Shown one piece after another: positions 39,947 to 49,008 of a stretch of 64,000 nucleotides of DNA. The position numbers and the translations under genes were made by a program. Position 1 is the first letter of the stretch, and each line of letters begins with the position of its first letter. The stretch is from Brachybacterium sacelli (lineage in GTDB: Bacteria > Actinomycetota > Actinomycetes > Actinomycetales > Dermabacteraceae): positions 434,001-498,000 of the forward strand of contig NZ_JAGIOD010000002.1 of assembly GCF_017876545.1 (NCBI RefSeq). Direction: 5' to 3'. A model generated the notes under the pieces. The model searched no databases. It worked only from the letters and a program-made list of their open reading frames with translations, and had not been told where the DNA came from.

Positions 39947-41584
39947 TCAGCCCTCCGGCGTCAACGTCCTGGTGTACTGCACGTCGCCGTTGGCGTCGAT
40001 CAGTTCGACGGTGAACTCCTCGCCGTGCGGGGCGACCTGGACCCGGCCGAAGAACTGGCCCGTGCCGTCACGCGGGGATCCCATCTCGGGGCCGGCCTTC
40101 TGGAAGTCCACCCTGGGCCCGAAGGTCCCGTCCATCTCGTTGGGCCCGAACGAACCGGAATTGATGGGGCCGGCCACGAACTCCCAGAAGGGATCGAAAT
40201 CCGTGAACGCGGCCCGCTCCGGGGAATAGTGATGGGCTGCGCAGTAGTGGACGTCGCCGGTGAGGAACACGACGTTCCGCGTGCCCTGATGCTTGATCCC
40301 CGAGAGCAGTCGGGCGAGCTCGAGTTCGCGCCCCAGCGGCGCACCGTTCTCGGCGTTGGAGATCGACTCCTGGCCCTCCCCGTCGGGGACGATGATGCCC
40401 AACGGGAGATCGGCGAGGATCACCTTCCAGGTCGCCTTCGACCGTCGCAGGCCGTGCAGCAGCCACTGCAGCTGTTCCTCGCCGAAGATCGAGGTGGCGT
40501 GCTGCTCCAGACCGTCCGTGTTCTCGCCCTTGTGCGTGCGCATATCGAGCACGAACACGTCCAGGTCCGGACCGCGTTCGATCTGTCGGTAGATGCGCGT
40601 CGGCTCGAAACCGGAGCCCTGGGACAGGGCGCGCACGTCGGCGATCGGCTGGTACTCCTGCCAGGCGCGTCGGCCGCGGGCAGCAAGGGTGTCCACGTCA
40701 CGGACCGTGTACTGCTCGTCCGTGAGCACCTCGCCGGACCACCAGTTGTTGGTGGTCTCGTGGTCGTCCCAGGTGGCGATGACGGGAACCTCGGCGTACA
40801 TCGCGCGGATGTTCTCGTCCATCAGGTTGTAGCTGTGGCGACCGCGGAACTCCCGCAGCGTCTCCGCCACCTTCGCCACCTCGTCGGTCACCACGTTGCG
40901 CCACACGGCGCCGTCCGGCTCCTCCAGGGTCTCGGCGATCGGGCCGTCCGCGTAGATGGTGTCGCCGGCGTGCAGGAAGAAGTCGGGGCTGCACGAACGC
41001 ATGGTCTCGTAGCCGAACATGCCGCCGACGTCGGGGTTGATGCCATAGCCCTGACCTGCGGTATCGGCGGTCCAGACAAAGGTCTGTGCGCCGTCGGACC
41101 GCTTGCCCGGAGCCGTGCTGAAACGCCCGGCGCCGACCTCGCTGCGCTGCCCGTTCTCGTCCTCGAAGAACAGCTCGGTCTCGAAGGTCGTACCGGAGGG
41201 CAGACCCTCCGCGCTGATCCGCGCGGTGAAGTCGGTGTCAGCGGTGGCCCATGGGCCGCGCAGGGTGATCGGTCGCCCGTCGTGGCCGCGGCCCTTCCCC
41301 CGCCTGCGGCCGTTGCCGGTGAGGCGTTCGCCCTGGGAGTCGAGTGCGTGCAGCACGGCGTGGAGCCGTCCCGCGCCCGATGCGCGGGACCAGAGCACCG
41401 CAGAGCGCGAGGTGACGTCGCCGGTCTGGAGACCGGAGGGGAGCGTCAACCGGGACCCCACCGGACCGGGAGGCGTGGCCGGCGCGGCGGACGCGGATCC
41501 GGCGACGGGCAGGGACGTGGCGAGGGCCGCGGCGGCGGCACCTTTGAGCAGGGTGCGGCGGTTCGGCGACGTGAGGCTGTCCAT
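39947..41584 (-). CDS. phoD: PhoD-like alkaline phosphatase/phosphodiesterase
   Basis: 545 aa, exported. Tat signal peptide MDSLTSPNRRTLLKGAAAAALA (twin Arg at residues 9-10) ending GSASA. A PhoD N-terminal beta domain, then the metallophosphatase core: HAGDTIYADGP, WDDHETTNNWW and FLTGDVHYCAAHHYSPE, which supply Fe/Ca ligands in PhoD. Releases phosphate from organic phosphate esters outside the cell. Start ATG 41584 defines the Tat peptide; the longer frame is rejected. Divergent from the GNAT gene at 41669. Confidence 0.92.
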   Translation of the reverse strand: MDSLTSPNRRTLLKGAAAAALATSLPVAGSASAAPATPPGPVGSRLTLPSGLQTGDVTSRSAVLWSRASGAGRLHAVLHALDSQGERLTGNGRRRGKGRGHDGRPITLRGPWATADTDFTARISAEGLPSGTTFETELFFEDENGQRSEVGAGRFSTAPGKRSDGAQTFVWTADTAGQGYGINPDVGGMFGYETMRSCSPDFFLHAGDTIYADGPIAETLEEPDGAVWRNVVTDEVAKVAETLREFRGRHSYNLMDENIRAMYAEVPVIATWDDHETTNNWWSGEVLTDEQYTVRDVDTLAARGRRAWQEYQPIADVRALSQGSGFEPTRIYRQIERGPDLDVFVLDMRTHKGENTDGLEQHATSIFGEEQLQWLLHGLRRSKATWKVILADLPLGIIVPDGEGQESISNAENGAPLGRELELARLLSGIKHQGTRNVVFLTGDVHYCAAHHYSPERAAFTDFDPFWEFVAGPINSGSFGPNEMDGTFGPRVDFQKAGPEMGSPRDGTGQFFGRVQVAPHGEEFTVELIDANGDVQYTRTLTPEG

Positions 41585-41668
41585 GGAGCCAGTGAACTCG
41601 GCCGCCGTGACCAACTCGTGGCGGCGGGATGAATGGAAAGAGACCGGGCCTCCCGTAGGGTCGAGCAT

Positions 41669-42196
41669 GTGAGCGACGACCTGCAGATCCGGGCCCTCCA
41701 TGACGAGGGGGAGTATCCGCAACTGATGCGCGTGTGGCGCAGCGCGGTCGACGCCACTCATGACTTCCTCACGGAGCAGCACCGTGCGGAGATCGAACAG
41801 AATCTCTCGGACGTGTACCTGCCGGCGGTGAAGGTGGTCGTCGCGGAGCGCCGAGGGAGGCTCATCGGTTTCGCGGGCACGGACTCGAAGAAACTGGAGA
41901 TGCTGTTCGTCGATGCCGAGTACCGCGGCGGCGGGATCGGGAGCACGCTGCTGGATCATGTGATGGCGGCCCATGGAGTGACCTCCGTCGACGTCAACGC
42001 ACACAACGAGCAGGCGGTCGGCTTCTACAGGCGCGCGGGGTTCACAGTGACCGGCCGGAGCGCGACGGATGACGACGGCCGCCCGTACCCCCTGCTGCAC
42101 ATGACCGTGGAGAAGCAGTCGCGGCCGCCGACGGACCCGTCGAATCGCGGATCAGACCTGGACCGACCCGCAGGCGCATCGCAGGAGACACGGTGA
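41669..42196 (+). CDS. GNAT family N-acetyltransferase
   Basis: About 175 aa from GTG 41669 (VSDDLQIRALHDEGEYPQLMRVW). LEMLFVDAEYRGGGIGSTLLDHVM is the acetyl-CoA motif, followed by VDVNAHNEQAVGFYRRAGFTVTGRS, as in the YjaB/PA4866-like group. Ends in a polar tail. The stop overlaps the following hydrolase start (GTGA), so both are co-transcribed. Substrate unknown. Confidence 0.85.
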   Translation: MSDDLQIRALHDEGEYPQLMRVWRSAVDATHDFLTEQHRAEIEQNLSDVYLPAVKVVVAERRGRLIGFAGTDSKKLEMLFVDAEYRGGGIGSTLLDHVMAAHGVTSVDVNAHNEQAVGFYRRAGFTVTGRSATDDDGRPYPLLHMTVEKQSRPPTDPSNRGSDLDRPAGASQETR

Positions 42197-42741
42197 GTGA
42201 GTACACGGACTGGTCGACGCGCACCGCCACGGCGGGCCTGGCGGTGATGCTCCCCGGCCGTGGCTACACCTGCCAGATGCCGCTGCTCAACTTCGCCGCT
42301 CAGGTGGCCGACAGCCACGGCTGGCTCGTGCGTGAGGTCGGGTGGGAGCCGTCGGAGGAGTGGGGGACCCAGGAGGTCGGGTGCGAGCTGGCCGAGGCGA
42401 TCGGCGATCACGAGGGACCGGTGCGGGTGATCGGCAAGTCCTTGGGGACGCTCGCGGCCCCGTACGCCGCGGAGTGCCGACTCGACGCCGTCTGGTTGAC
42501 TCCTCTGCTGACTCTGCCTCCGGTGGCCGAGGCGATCGATGCGCACCCGGGGAGGCAGCTGCTCGTCGGGGGCACCGGGGATGTCGGGTTCTGGGATTCC
42601 GGGATCGCCGCAGCGCTCTCGGCCGAGGTGCTCGAGATTCCTGGGGCGGACCACGGTCTGCGGGTCAAGGACCCTGTGCGCACGGCCGAGATCCACATCG
42701 AGGTGGTTCGCGCGCTGGACCGGTGGTTCGCCGAGGGGTGA
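42193..42741 (+). CDS. Alpha/beta hydrolase family protein
   Basis: 182 aa. Nucleophile elbow GKSLG (Ser around residue 83) in VRVIGKSLGTLAAPYAAE; LLVGGTGDVGFWDSG probably holds the acid and ADHGLRVKDP the catalytic His. Oxyanion region MLPGRGYTCQMP near the N-terminus. Small cytosolic esterase-like protein. Coupled to the upstream acetyltransferase. Confidence 0.75.
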   Translation: MSEYTDWSTRTATAGLAVMLPGRGYTCQMPLLNFAAQVADSHGWLVREVGWEPSEEWGTQEVGCELAEAIGDHEGPVRVIGKSLGTLAAPYAAECRLDAVWLTPLLTLPPVAEAIDAHPGRQLLVGGTGDVGFWDSGIAAALSAEVLEIPGADHGLRVKDPVRTAEIHIEVVRALDRWFAEG

Positions 42742-42750
42742 GGCGGGGCG

Positions 42751-43611
42751 TCAGGCGACTCGGAAGACGTCAGCGTGCTCGACGGCGAAGCGGCGGAAGT
42801 CGCGGGCGGGTCGACCCAGGAGATCGGGCACGGCCGAGGTGACCTCCGTGGCCTCGCCTCTGGCGTAGTGAGCGTAATCCTCGAGGAGCCCTTCGATCTG
42901 CCAGGTGGGGAGGACCGGCGCCAGGACCTCCGCGAACTGTCGCGGGTCGACGTCCTCGAACCGGATCCTCCGTCCGGTGACGGTGCTGAGGTGGTCGGCC
43001 AGCTCCGCGTGCGTGAGGGACTCGGGTCCGGTGAGCGTGCGGACGCCGAGAGGTGTGGGAGCGATCAGGGCATTCGCGGCGACCTCCCCGATGTCGCGTA
43101 CGTCGATCACGCTCACCGGGGCGGAGCCGATCGGTGCGGGAAGAGTTCCCGTACGACGGACCGTCTCCGCCAGCGCGAGCAGTCCCTGCATGAACAGGTT
43201 CGGGCGCAGTGCGCTGATGCCGATTCCGAGTCCTTCGGCATGGTTCTCCACGGCGGCGTGATACCGCAGGAAGCGCACCGGTGAGTCGATGTCAGCTCCC
43301 AGCTGGGACAGCAGGACGACGTGCTCGACGCCGGCGGCGACGGCCTCGTCGAGGAAACGCCTCTGCTGCGTCTCCGCCGCCTCGGTGGAGGGTGTCACGA
43401 GGTACGCCGCACGGACGCCATTCAGTGCCTCACGGACGCCCTGCGCATCGTCGAGGTCGCCGCGGACCGGCGTGGCGAGCTCGCCCGTCACGCGGGTCGT
43501 GTCCCGCGACATCGCCCGATGGGCAATCCCTTCTGTGGCGAGCGCGCCGCTGACGGCCCGTCCGGTGGAGCCCGTCGCTCCGACGATGAGGATCTCAGGC
43601 GCTGTCGTCAT
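42751..43611 (-). CDS. NmrA-like NAD(P)H-binding protein
   Basis: 286 aa. N-terminal ILIVGATGSTGRAV dinucleotide motif, VRGDLDDAQGVREALNGVRAAYLVTPST and VVLLSQLGADIDSPVRFLRYHAAVENHAE, typical of the NmrA / quinone-sensing (QOR2-like) group. ATG 43611 with AGGAG. The TetR gene upstream overlaps its 5' end by 17 bases, so it is the second gene of a TetR-NmrA operon. Probable oxidoreductase or redox sensor. Confidence 0.85.
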   Translation of the reverse strand: MTTAPEILIVGATGSTGRAVSGALATEGIAHRAMSRDTTRVTGELATPVRGDLDDAQGVREALNGVRAAYLVTPSTEAAETQQRRFLDEAVAAGVEHVVLLSQLGADIDSPVRFLRYHAAVENHAEGLGIGISALRPNLFMQGLLALAETVRRTGTLPAPIGSAPVSVIDVRDIGEVAANALIAPTPLGVRTLTGPESLTHAELADHLSTVTGRRIRFEDVDPRQFAEVLAPVLPTWQIEGLLEDYAHYARGEATEVTSAVPDLLGRPARDFRRFAVEHADVFRVA

Positions 43612-44182
43612 GGGTTTCTCCTGGGGGATCGAGATGTCGGATGCCGTTCGAGAGGGTCCTGGCCCATTCGGCGTCGACCTCGGCGATGTCGGCGGTCGCG
43701 ATGAGATGGCAGAGCTGCCCGTAGGCGATGAATCGCTGCACCGCAGCGTCGTCGGCGCCGGATCGTTCCTTCGCGACGCGAGTGATGCGGGCGAGCCCGC
43801 CTCTGAGCGCATCGCCGATCGCGGGGACGGAGGCGACGGACTGGGCGTGGACCTGGATCAGCAACAACGTGCGATCGGTGATGAGCTCGGCGTAGGCATC
43901 GCCCATCGCGTCGAGGATCTCGGACGGTGTGGACCGGCGGGACTCGGCGGCCGCTTGGTCGAGGGTGGCCTCGATCTGCTCGAAGCAGGCGTCGACGGCC
44001 GCCACGAAGAGTCGCTCCTTGCCGGGGAAGAGTTTGAAGACATAGGCGCTCGAGATGCCCGCATCGCGGGCGATGTCCGCCACCGTCGTGCCCCCGTACC
44101 CGCCACGGGAGAACGCGCGCAGTGCAGCGCTGGTGATGACCGGGCGTCGGGATTCTGCGGTGGAGAGCGTGCCGGATGCCAT
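43595..44182 (-). CDS. TetR family regulator
   Basis: 195 aa. HTH RRPVITSAALRAFSRGGYGGTTVADIARDAGISSAYVFKLFPGKERLFVAAV (residues ~12-62). ATG 44182 lies right beside an inverted repeat (44183-44202) that must be its own operator. Co-transcribed with the NmrA-like gene downstream, which it probably represses together with itself. Confidence 0.88.
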   Translation of the reverse strand: MASGTLSTAESRRPVITSAALRAFSRGGYGGTTVADIARDAGISSAYVFKLFPGKERLFVAAVDACFEQIEATLDQAAAESRRSTPSEILDAMGDAYAELITDRTLLLIQVHAQSVASVPAIGDALRGGLARITRVAKERSGADDAAVQRFIAYGQLCHLIATADIAEVDAEWARTLSNGIRHLDPPGETHDDSA

Positions 44183-44202
44183 GTGAGTGACTGTACACTC
44201 AC
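44183..44202. promoter_or_regulatory. TetR operator next to its own start codon
   Basis: GTGAGTG (44183-44189), ACTGTA, CACTCAC (44196-44202). Its half-site GAGTG/CACTC is the same as in the operator pair at 23044-23078, with a wider spacer. Confidence 0.7.
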
Positions 44203-44352
44203 TCTTCGGGGCGGGCAAGGCCTCGGGTGGCACCGACCCTCCGGATACGTGGAAGCGGACCGCGGTCCATGGGCCCGTGCCAGACTCCGATCGGCCACGA
44301 AGCGTTGATCGACCGTGCTCGTGCCCGGATCGTCGCCACGTAGGATCGAGGC

Positions 44353-45024
44353 ATGGTGGCGACCGATGTGCGCGCATATCGCGAGGAGGATCGAGCAGAG
44401 CTCCTCGCGCTGTTCGAGAGCGCCGGTGAGGGAGCCCCTACGGAGACGCTCTGGGGTGACCCTGCCTCCGAGGCCGACGTCTACCTGACCCCGTACCTCG
44501 ATCACGAACCCGAATCCGTGCTGGTGGCCGTGAACGAGGAGGAGCTGGTCGGCTACCTCGTGGGGAGCACGGGCCGCGGCGATCTGCCCAGCGAGGACGA
44601 ACTCCTGGTCCGGGCGGTGCGGAGTCATCGCCTCCTTCTACGGCGGCGGGCGCTGACCTTCTTCTCCCGGAGCATGCTCGATGCCGTGGGGGACACCCTG
44701 AGGCGACGGCCGCGAGCCGGTGCGCTGGACGATCCCCGGTGGCCCGCCCACCTGCACATTAACGTGCAGCGACGAGCTCGTGGCACCGGTGCTGCCCAGA
44801 ACCTCATCGCCGCCTTCGTGCACCATCTGCGCCGGGAAGGGGTCCCTGGAGTCCACCTGCAGACCCTCGTCGAGAACCCGCTCGCAGTGCGCTTTTTCTC
44901 CGCACAGGGCTTCACGCAGCACGGTCCGACGCCGCGGGTGCCGGGGCTCCGCCATGAGGGCCGGTCGACTCACCAGCTGACGATGGTCCGGAGCCTCGGG
45001 ACGGGGGAGGACGTCACTCACTGA
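44353..45024 (+). CDS. GNAT family acetyltransferase
   Basis: 223 aa. Acetyl-CoA motif region LHINVQRRARGTGAAQNLIAAFVHHLRREGVPGVHLQTLVENPLAVRFFSAQGF (residues ~135-190). The N-terminal part (VRAYREEDRAELLALFESAGEG, VAVNEEELVGYLVGS) matches the GNAT fold with a longer middle insert. Stands alone. Substrate unknown. Confidence 0.8.
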   Translation: MVATDVRAYREEDRAELLALFESAGEGAPTETLWGDPASEADVYLTPYLDHEPESVLVAVNEEELVGYLVGSTGRGDLPSEDELLVRAVRSHRLLLRRRALTFFSRSMLDAVGDTLRRRPRAGALDDPRWPAHLHINVQRRARGTGAAQNLIAAFVHHLRREGVPGVHLQTLVENPLAVRFFSAQGFTQHGPTPRVPGLRHEGRSTHQLTMVRSLGTGEDVTH

Positions 45025-45166
45025 GCATCTTCGAGTGCGATCCGCCGAGGACGGTGGCGTCAGCTCCGCGGCGCTCTGGCGACGGGAACCTCGATCGAGC
45101 GGTGGTGCTCAGTGTGTCCCAGTGCGATTCCACTCAGCGCGACGTCGTGCGGTGCTCGCTGCACGA

Positions 45167-45415
45167 TCAGCCGCGTCGGCCTCCGAGGACCCGCTCCGCC
45201 GGGATGCTTCCGTCCTGCCAGGGAGCCAGGATCCAGGCCGCCAGGTACGCCCCGACGCCCAGTACCGGAAGCGCGAAGGAGGCGAGGACAAGCACGCGGA
45301 CCAGCCAGACGTTGAGTCCGAGTTTCTCGGCCAGGCCTCCGCCGATACCCGCGACCACACGTCGAGGTCCGCGCCGGAAGCCGATGCTGCGGAGGGAGTC
45401 GAAGAATCTGCTCAT
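45167..45415 (-). CDS. PspC domain membrane protein
   Basis: 82 aa. RRGPRRVVAGIGGGLAEKLGLNVWLVRVLVLASFALPVLGVGAYLAAWILAP is a PspC domain: cytosolic start, one re-entrant helix and one membrane helix. In actinobacteria such proteins belong to envelope-stress systems. ATG 45415. Followed only by intergenic DNA; 281 bases downstream (leftward sense) of the UvrA-like gene. Confidence 0.85.
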   Translation of the reverse strand: MSRFFDSLRSIGFRRGPRRVVAGIGGGLAEKLGLNVWLVRVLVLASFALPVLGVGAYLAAWILAPWQDGSIPAERVLGGRRG

Positions 45416-45695
45416 GCCCTCCACGGTACGCAAGCGCGGTGGGAGCCGCAGGGGAGATGACCCTCGAACAGGGTGGGGGACATCCGGAAACCTCGTCCTG
45501 TCGCTTCGGGTCCTGTGCGCTCCGGGGAACCTGCTGACGGGACTCGACCAGGTCATGATGGCCGGTCGGAACTCCTGGTGTTCCTGTAGGGATCCCGGCG
45601 GGCGGCGTACGCCGGGGCAGCGTGCTCGCGGGCGTCGTCGCCGATCGGCACCCGCGGCGGGAAACGACGCTCGTCCCCGTCCGCGGCCGCACCTC

Positions 45696-47927
45696 TCACG
45701 ATTCCCGCAGAGCCTCACCCGTCGCGCTGTCGGTGAGGCCATCGACCGGTCCGCTGTACAGCACCCTTCCACCGTGGCGACCTGGCCCAGGGCCCAGGTC
45801 GACGACCCAGTCGGCGCGGCGGATGACGTCGAGGTCGTGCTCGATGACGACGACGCTGTGCCCATGGTCGATGAGGTCGTCGAGCACGGTCAGCAGTCCG
45901 TCGATGTCCCGCAGGTGGAGCCCGGTGGTGGGCTCGTCGAGCACGTAGAGGGACGGCTCATCGGCATCGCGCAGCTCCTTGGCGATCTTCACCCGCTGGG
46001 CCTCGCCGCCGGAGAGGGTGTTCAAGGACTGCCCGAGACGCAGGTAGCCGAGGCCGACCCGGTCCAGCTGATGCAGGCGGGCACGGATTCTCGGCTCGTC
46101 GAGTCGCTCCAGGGCTTCGGCGATGCTCAGGTGCTCGACATCGGCGATCGTGAGGCCGTCGAGCGTGTGGGAGAGGGCCTCGGCCGTGAACTTCCTTCCC
46201 TGGCAGGTGGGGCAGACGGTCTCCTGACCCTCCATAAAGGCGAGATCGGTGTACAGGATGCCGAGGCCCTTGCACTGCGGGCATCCGCCCGTGGAGTTCG
46301 CGCTGAACAGGCCCTCGGGCGCCCCGGTGCGGCGGGCGAACAGGGCGCGCAGCGGTCCGGCGATGTTCGTCGAGGTGATCGGGGTGGAGCGTCGGTTCAC
46401 GGAGACCGGACGCTGGTCGATCACCAGGGCCGGGTGCTGCGTCGTGAGCTCCGCGGCCAGACTGGACTTGCCCGATCCCGCGACTCCGGTCAGCACCGTC
46501 AACACGCCGAGCGGGAGGTCGACGGTCACGTCCTGCAGCGTGTTCCGTCGGGCGTCACGGACCGTGATCCAGCCCCGGGGAGAGCGGGGCGCGACGACCT
46601 CGGGATGTCGCGCCGCGAGGGCGCGGCTGGTGGGGGTATCGGCGGCGCCGAGCTCCGAGAAGCTGCCCTGGAAGACCAGTCGTCCGCCGCCGCTGCCGGC
46701 CTCCGGGCCGATCTCGATGATCTCGTCGGCCACGGCCATCACCGCCGGGTCGTGCTCGACGACCAGGACGGAGTTGCCGCGGTCGCGCAGCTGGGACAGC
46801 AGCGTGACCATCGAGTCGATGTCGTGCGGATGCAGGCCGACGGTGGGTTCGTCGAACACGTACAGCATCTCGATGAGGCTGGAGCCGAGGTGCTTGACCG
46901 CCTTGATGCGCTGGGACTCCCCGCCGGAGAGTGTGGTGGTGGCCCGGGCCAGGTGCAGGTAACCCAATCCGATCGTGATCATCGCGTCGAGCCGTTCGAC
47001 CAGCGCCTGGACCACGGAGGACACCTCCGGACGCTCCACTCTGCGGACCGCCTCGCGCAGCTCGGGGATCTCCATCCGGCTCAGTTCGCCGATGGTGCGG
47101 CCCTCGATCACGGCTGTGCGGGCCGCCTCGTGGAGACGGTCGCCCCGGCAGTCCGGGCACGGCGACGTCTCGGTGAACTCCTCGATCGTCGTCCGCTTGC
47201 GATCCGAGAGGCTGTCGGAGGTGCGCAGGTGGATCCGCTCGAAGCGCGCGACGACCCCCTCGTAGTCCGATGGCGGGCGGGTGCCGAGGGCGGCCGCGTG
47301 CTTTCCGCCGTACAGAAGGGCCTCGCGCTCGCCGGGCGTCCAGTCGCGCAGGGGAGTGTCGGTGTCGAAGGAGCCGATGTCCGCGTACTTGGTGTACCAG
47401 TAGCCGCCGTTGCCGAACCCGGGAAGCCGGATGGCGCCGCCGGAGAGGCTGCGGTCCAGGTCCAGGAACCGTTCGACGGCGGAGGTCACGACCTCGCCGA
47501 GACCGGAGCAGGTGGGGCACATCCCGGCCTGGTCGTTGAAGGAGAAGCTGGTGGACTCGCCGACGTGCGGTTCGCTCACGCGCGAGAACAGCAGGCGCAG
47601 GTAGGTCCATGTGTCGGTGATGGTGCCGACGGTGGAGCGCGCGTTGCCGCCGAGGCGCCGTTGGTCCACCACGATCACGGGGGAGAGGCCCTCGAGGGAG
47701 CCGACCTGTGGGCGGGTCCAGGTCGGCAGCCGGTTGCGGGTGAACGGCGGGAACGTCTCGTTGAGTTCGTGCCCGGCCTCCGCGGCGATGGTGTCGAAGA
47801 CCAGGGAGGACTTCCCGGAGCCGGAGACGCCGGCGACGACGATCAGCCGGTTGCGGCGGATGTCCAGGTCGAGATGATCGAGGTTGTGCGTGTGGGCGTC
47901 GCGGATTCGGATGCTCTGCTCGGGCAT
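45696..47927 (-). CDS. UvrA-like ABC ATPase (resistance/repair paralogue)
   Basis: 743 aa, shorter than housekeeping UvrA (about 940-1000). Two ABC modules: Walker A GVSGSGKSS near residue 34 and GVAGSGKSS in the second half; signatures LSGGESQRIK and LSGGEAQRVK; CxxC zinc sites in MCPTCSGLGE, CPQCKGLG and CPTCQGRK. The region used for UvrB binding is shortened. This fits the DrrC/UvrA2 group linked to drug tolerance rather than standard excision repair. ATG 47927. Divergent from the WYL regulator. Confidence 0.85.
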   Translation of the reverse strand: MPEQSIRIRDAHTHNLDHLDLDIRRNRLIVVAGVSGSGKSSLVFDTIAAEAGHELNETFPPFTRNRLPTWTRPQVGSLEGLSPVIVVDQRRLGGNARSTVGTITDTWTYLRLLFSRVSEPHVGESTSFSFNDQAGMCPTCSGLGEVVTSAVERFLDLDRSLSGGAIRLPGFGNGGYWYTKYADIGSFDTDTPLRDWTPGEREALLYGGKHAAALGTRPPSDYEGVVARFERIHLRTSDSLSDRKRTTIEEFTETSPCPDCRGDRLHEAARTAVIEGRTIGELSRMEIPELREAVRRVERPEVSSVVQALVERLDAMITIGLGYLHLARATTTLSGGESQRIKAVKHLGSSLIEMLYVFDEPTVGLHPHDIDSMVTLLSQLRDRGNSVLVVEHDPAVMAVADEIIEIGPEAGSGGGRLVFQGSFSELGAADTPTSRALAARHPEVVAPRSPRGWITVRDARRNTLQDVTVDLPLGVLTVLTGVAGSGKSSLAAELTTQHPALVIDQRPVSVNRRSTPITSTNIAGPLRALFARRTGAPEGLFSANSTGGCPQCKGLGILYTDLAFMEGQETVCPTCQGRKFTAEALSHTLDGLTIADVEHLSIAEALERLDEPRIRARLHQLDRVGLGYLRLGQSLNTLSGGEAQRVKIAKELRDADEPSLYVLDEPTTGLHLRDIDGLLTVLDDLIDHGHSVVVIEHDLDVIRRADWVVDLGPGPGRHGGRVLYSGPVDGLTDSATGEALRES

Positions 47928-47970
47928 GGGATCGACGCTACGGGCAGATGCGGCCGTATCTTGTCCGCGA

Positions 47971-47986
47971 TCGATGGGACCATCGA
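47971..47986. promoter_or_regulatory. Inverted repeat between uvrA-like and WYL genes
   Basis: TCGATGG-GA-CCATCGA (47971-47986), placed 3 bases before the WYL regulator start at 47989 and 44 bases from the divergent start. Likely operator. Confidence 0.6.
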
Positions 47987-47988
47987 CC

Positions 47989-48954
47989 ATGGCCGATGTG
48001 ACCCGACGGATGCTGGATCTGCTGACCCTCCTGCAGACCGGCCGGCAGCTCCCGAGCGCGGAGCTGGCCCGTCGGCTGGGCGTGAGTCCGCGCACCGTGC
48101 GGCGCGACGTGGACCGTCTGCGCGGCTACGGCTACCCCGTCCGGACCCGTCCCGGCCCCGGCGGCCACTACCGTCTGACCGCTGGTCGAGCCGTTCCGCC
48201 GCTGATGCTCGAGGATGACGAAGCGGTGGCCGTGCTGCTCGCCCTCGCTTCGACCTCCGCCACCGATCCCGGTGAGCCGGGCAGTGTCGGCGGGGCGGCG
48301 GCCCGGGCCTACGGGAAGCTGGACCAGTTCCTCCCTGCCCGCTTGGCCGCGACGGTCTCGACGCTGCGTGCAGGCCTCGAGGCCGACGCCCCCACCGCTC
48401 CTCCGACCGACATCGGCGCCCTGTCCGTGCTGTCGACGGCGATCAGGGATCGGCGGGTCGTCGAGTTCGTCTACCGCGGCCGCGAGACCGAGACCACCCG
48501 TCGGGTGGAGCCGCACCGGCAGGTTCATCACCTGCTGCGCTGGTACCTGCTGGGGTGGGATCTGGACAAGCAGGACTGGAGGATCTTCCGCAGCGACCGG
48601 CTCCGCGATCTCCAGGTGCGGACACGTGTGTTCGAGCCACGGGACCTGCCGGCAGGGACTGCCCTGGAGTACCTGCTCGAGGGGATCAACCGGAGCGCCC
48701 GCAGGGTGGAGCTGACGGTCCGCCTGCCTGCGGCGGAGGTCGCCTCGGCGCTGCTGTACCAGTCGATGGACCTCACCGACGTGGGGGAGGGGTGCACCCG
48801 GATCGTGCTGCACTGCGAGGACCGGCACTGGCTGCTGCTGCACCTGAGCCGTCTGGACGCCGAGGTCGAGATCCATGAGCCGCAGGAGTGGGCCCGGGAG
48901 ATCCGTCGCGTCGCCACCCGGCTGCTCGAGGGCTCACCCGAGGACGAGGTGTGA
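47989..48954 (+). CDS. WYL-domain transcriptional regulator (YafY type)
   Basis: 321 aa. N-terminal HTH_11 (RRMLDLLTLLQTGRQLPSAELARRLGVSPRTVRRDVDRLRGYGYPV), then the WYL domain (VVEFVYRGRETETTRRVEPHRQVHHLLRWYLLGWDLDKQDWRIFRSDRL), with WYLLG as the name-giving motif, and a WCX C-terminus. WYL proteins sense nucleic-acid or damage signals. Divergent from the UvrA-like gene with an inverted repeat between, which makes DNA-damage control plausible. Confidence 0.9.
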   Translation: MADVTRRMLDLLTLLQTGRQLPSAELARRLGVSPRTVRRDVDRLRGYGYPVRTRPGPGGHYRLTAGRAVPPLMLEDDEAVAVLLALASTSATDPGEPGSVGGAAARAYGKLDQFLPARLAATVSTLRAGLEADAPTAPPTDIGALSVLSTAIRDRRVVEFVYRGRETETTRRVEPHRQVHHLLRWYLLGWDLDKQDWRIFRSDRLRDLQVRTRVFEPRDLPAGTALEYLLEGINRSARRVELTVRLPAAEVASALLYQSMDLTDVGEGCTRIVLHCEDRHWLLLHLSRLDAEVEIHEPQEWAREIRRVATRLLEGSPEDEV

Positions 48955-49008
48955 CCTCGCCGAGGCCCAGTCCTCGGGCGGGTCCTGACCGCGGCCTGAG
49001 TCGCCGCC

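Noticed and set aside
45054..48218. 1054-codon open frame over the UvrA-like gene
   Set aside because: Low-complexity shadow of the minus-strand ABC ATPase, with no recognisable domain.
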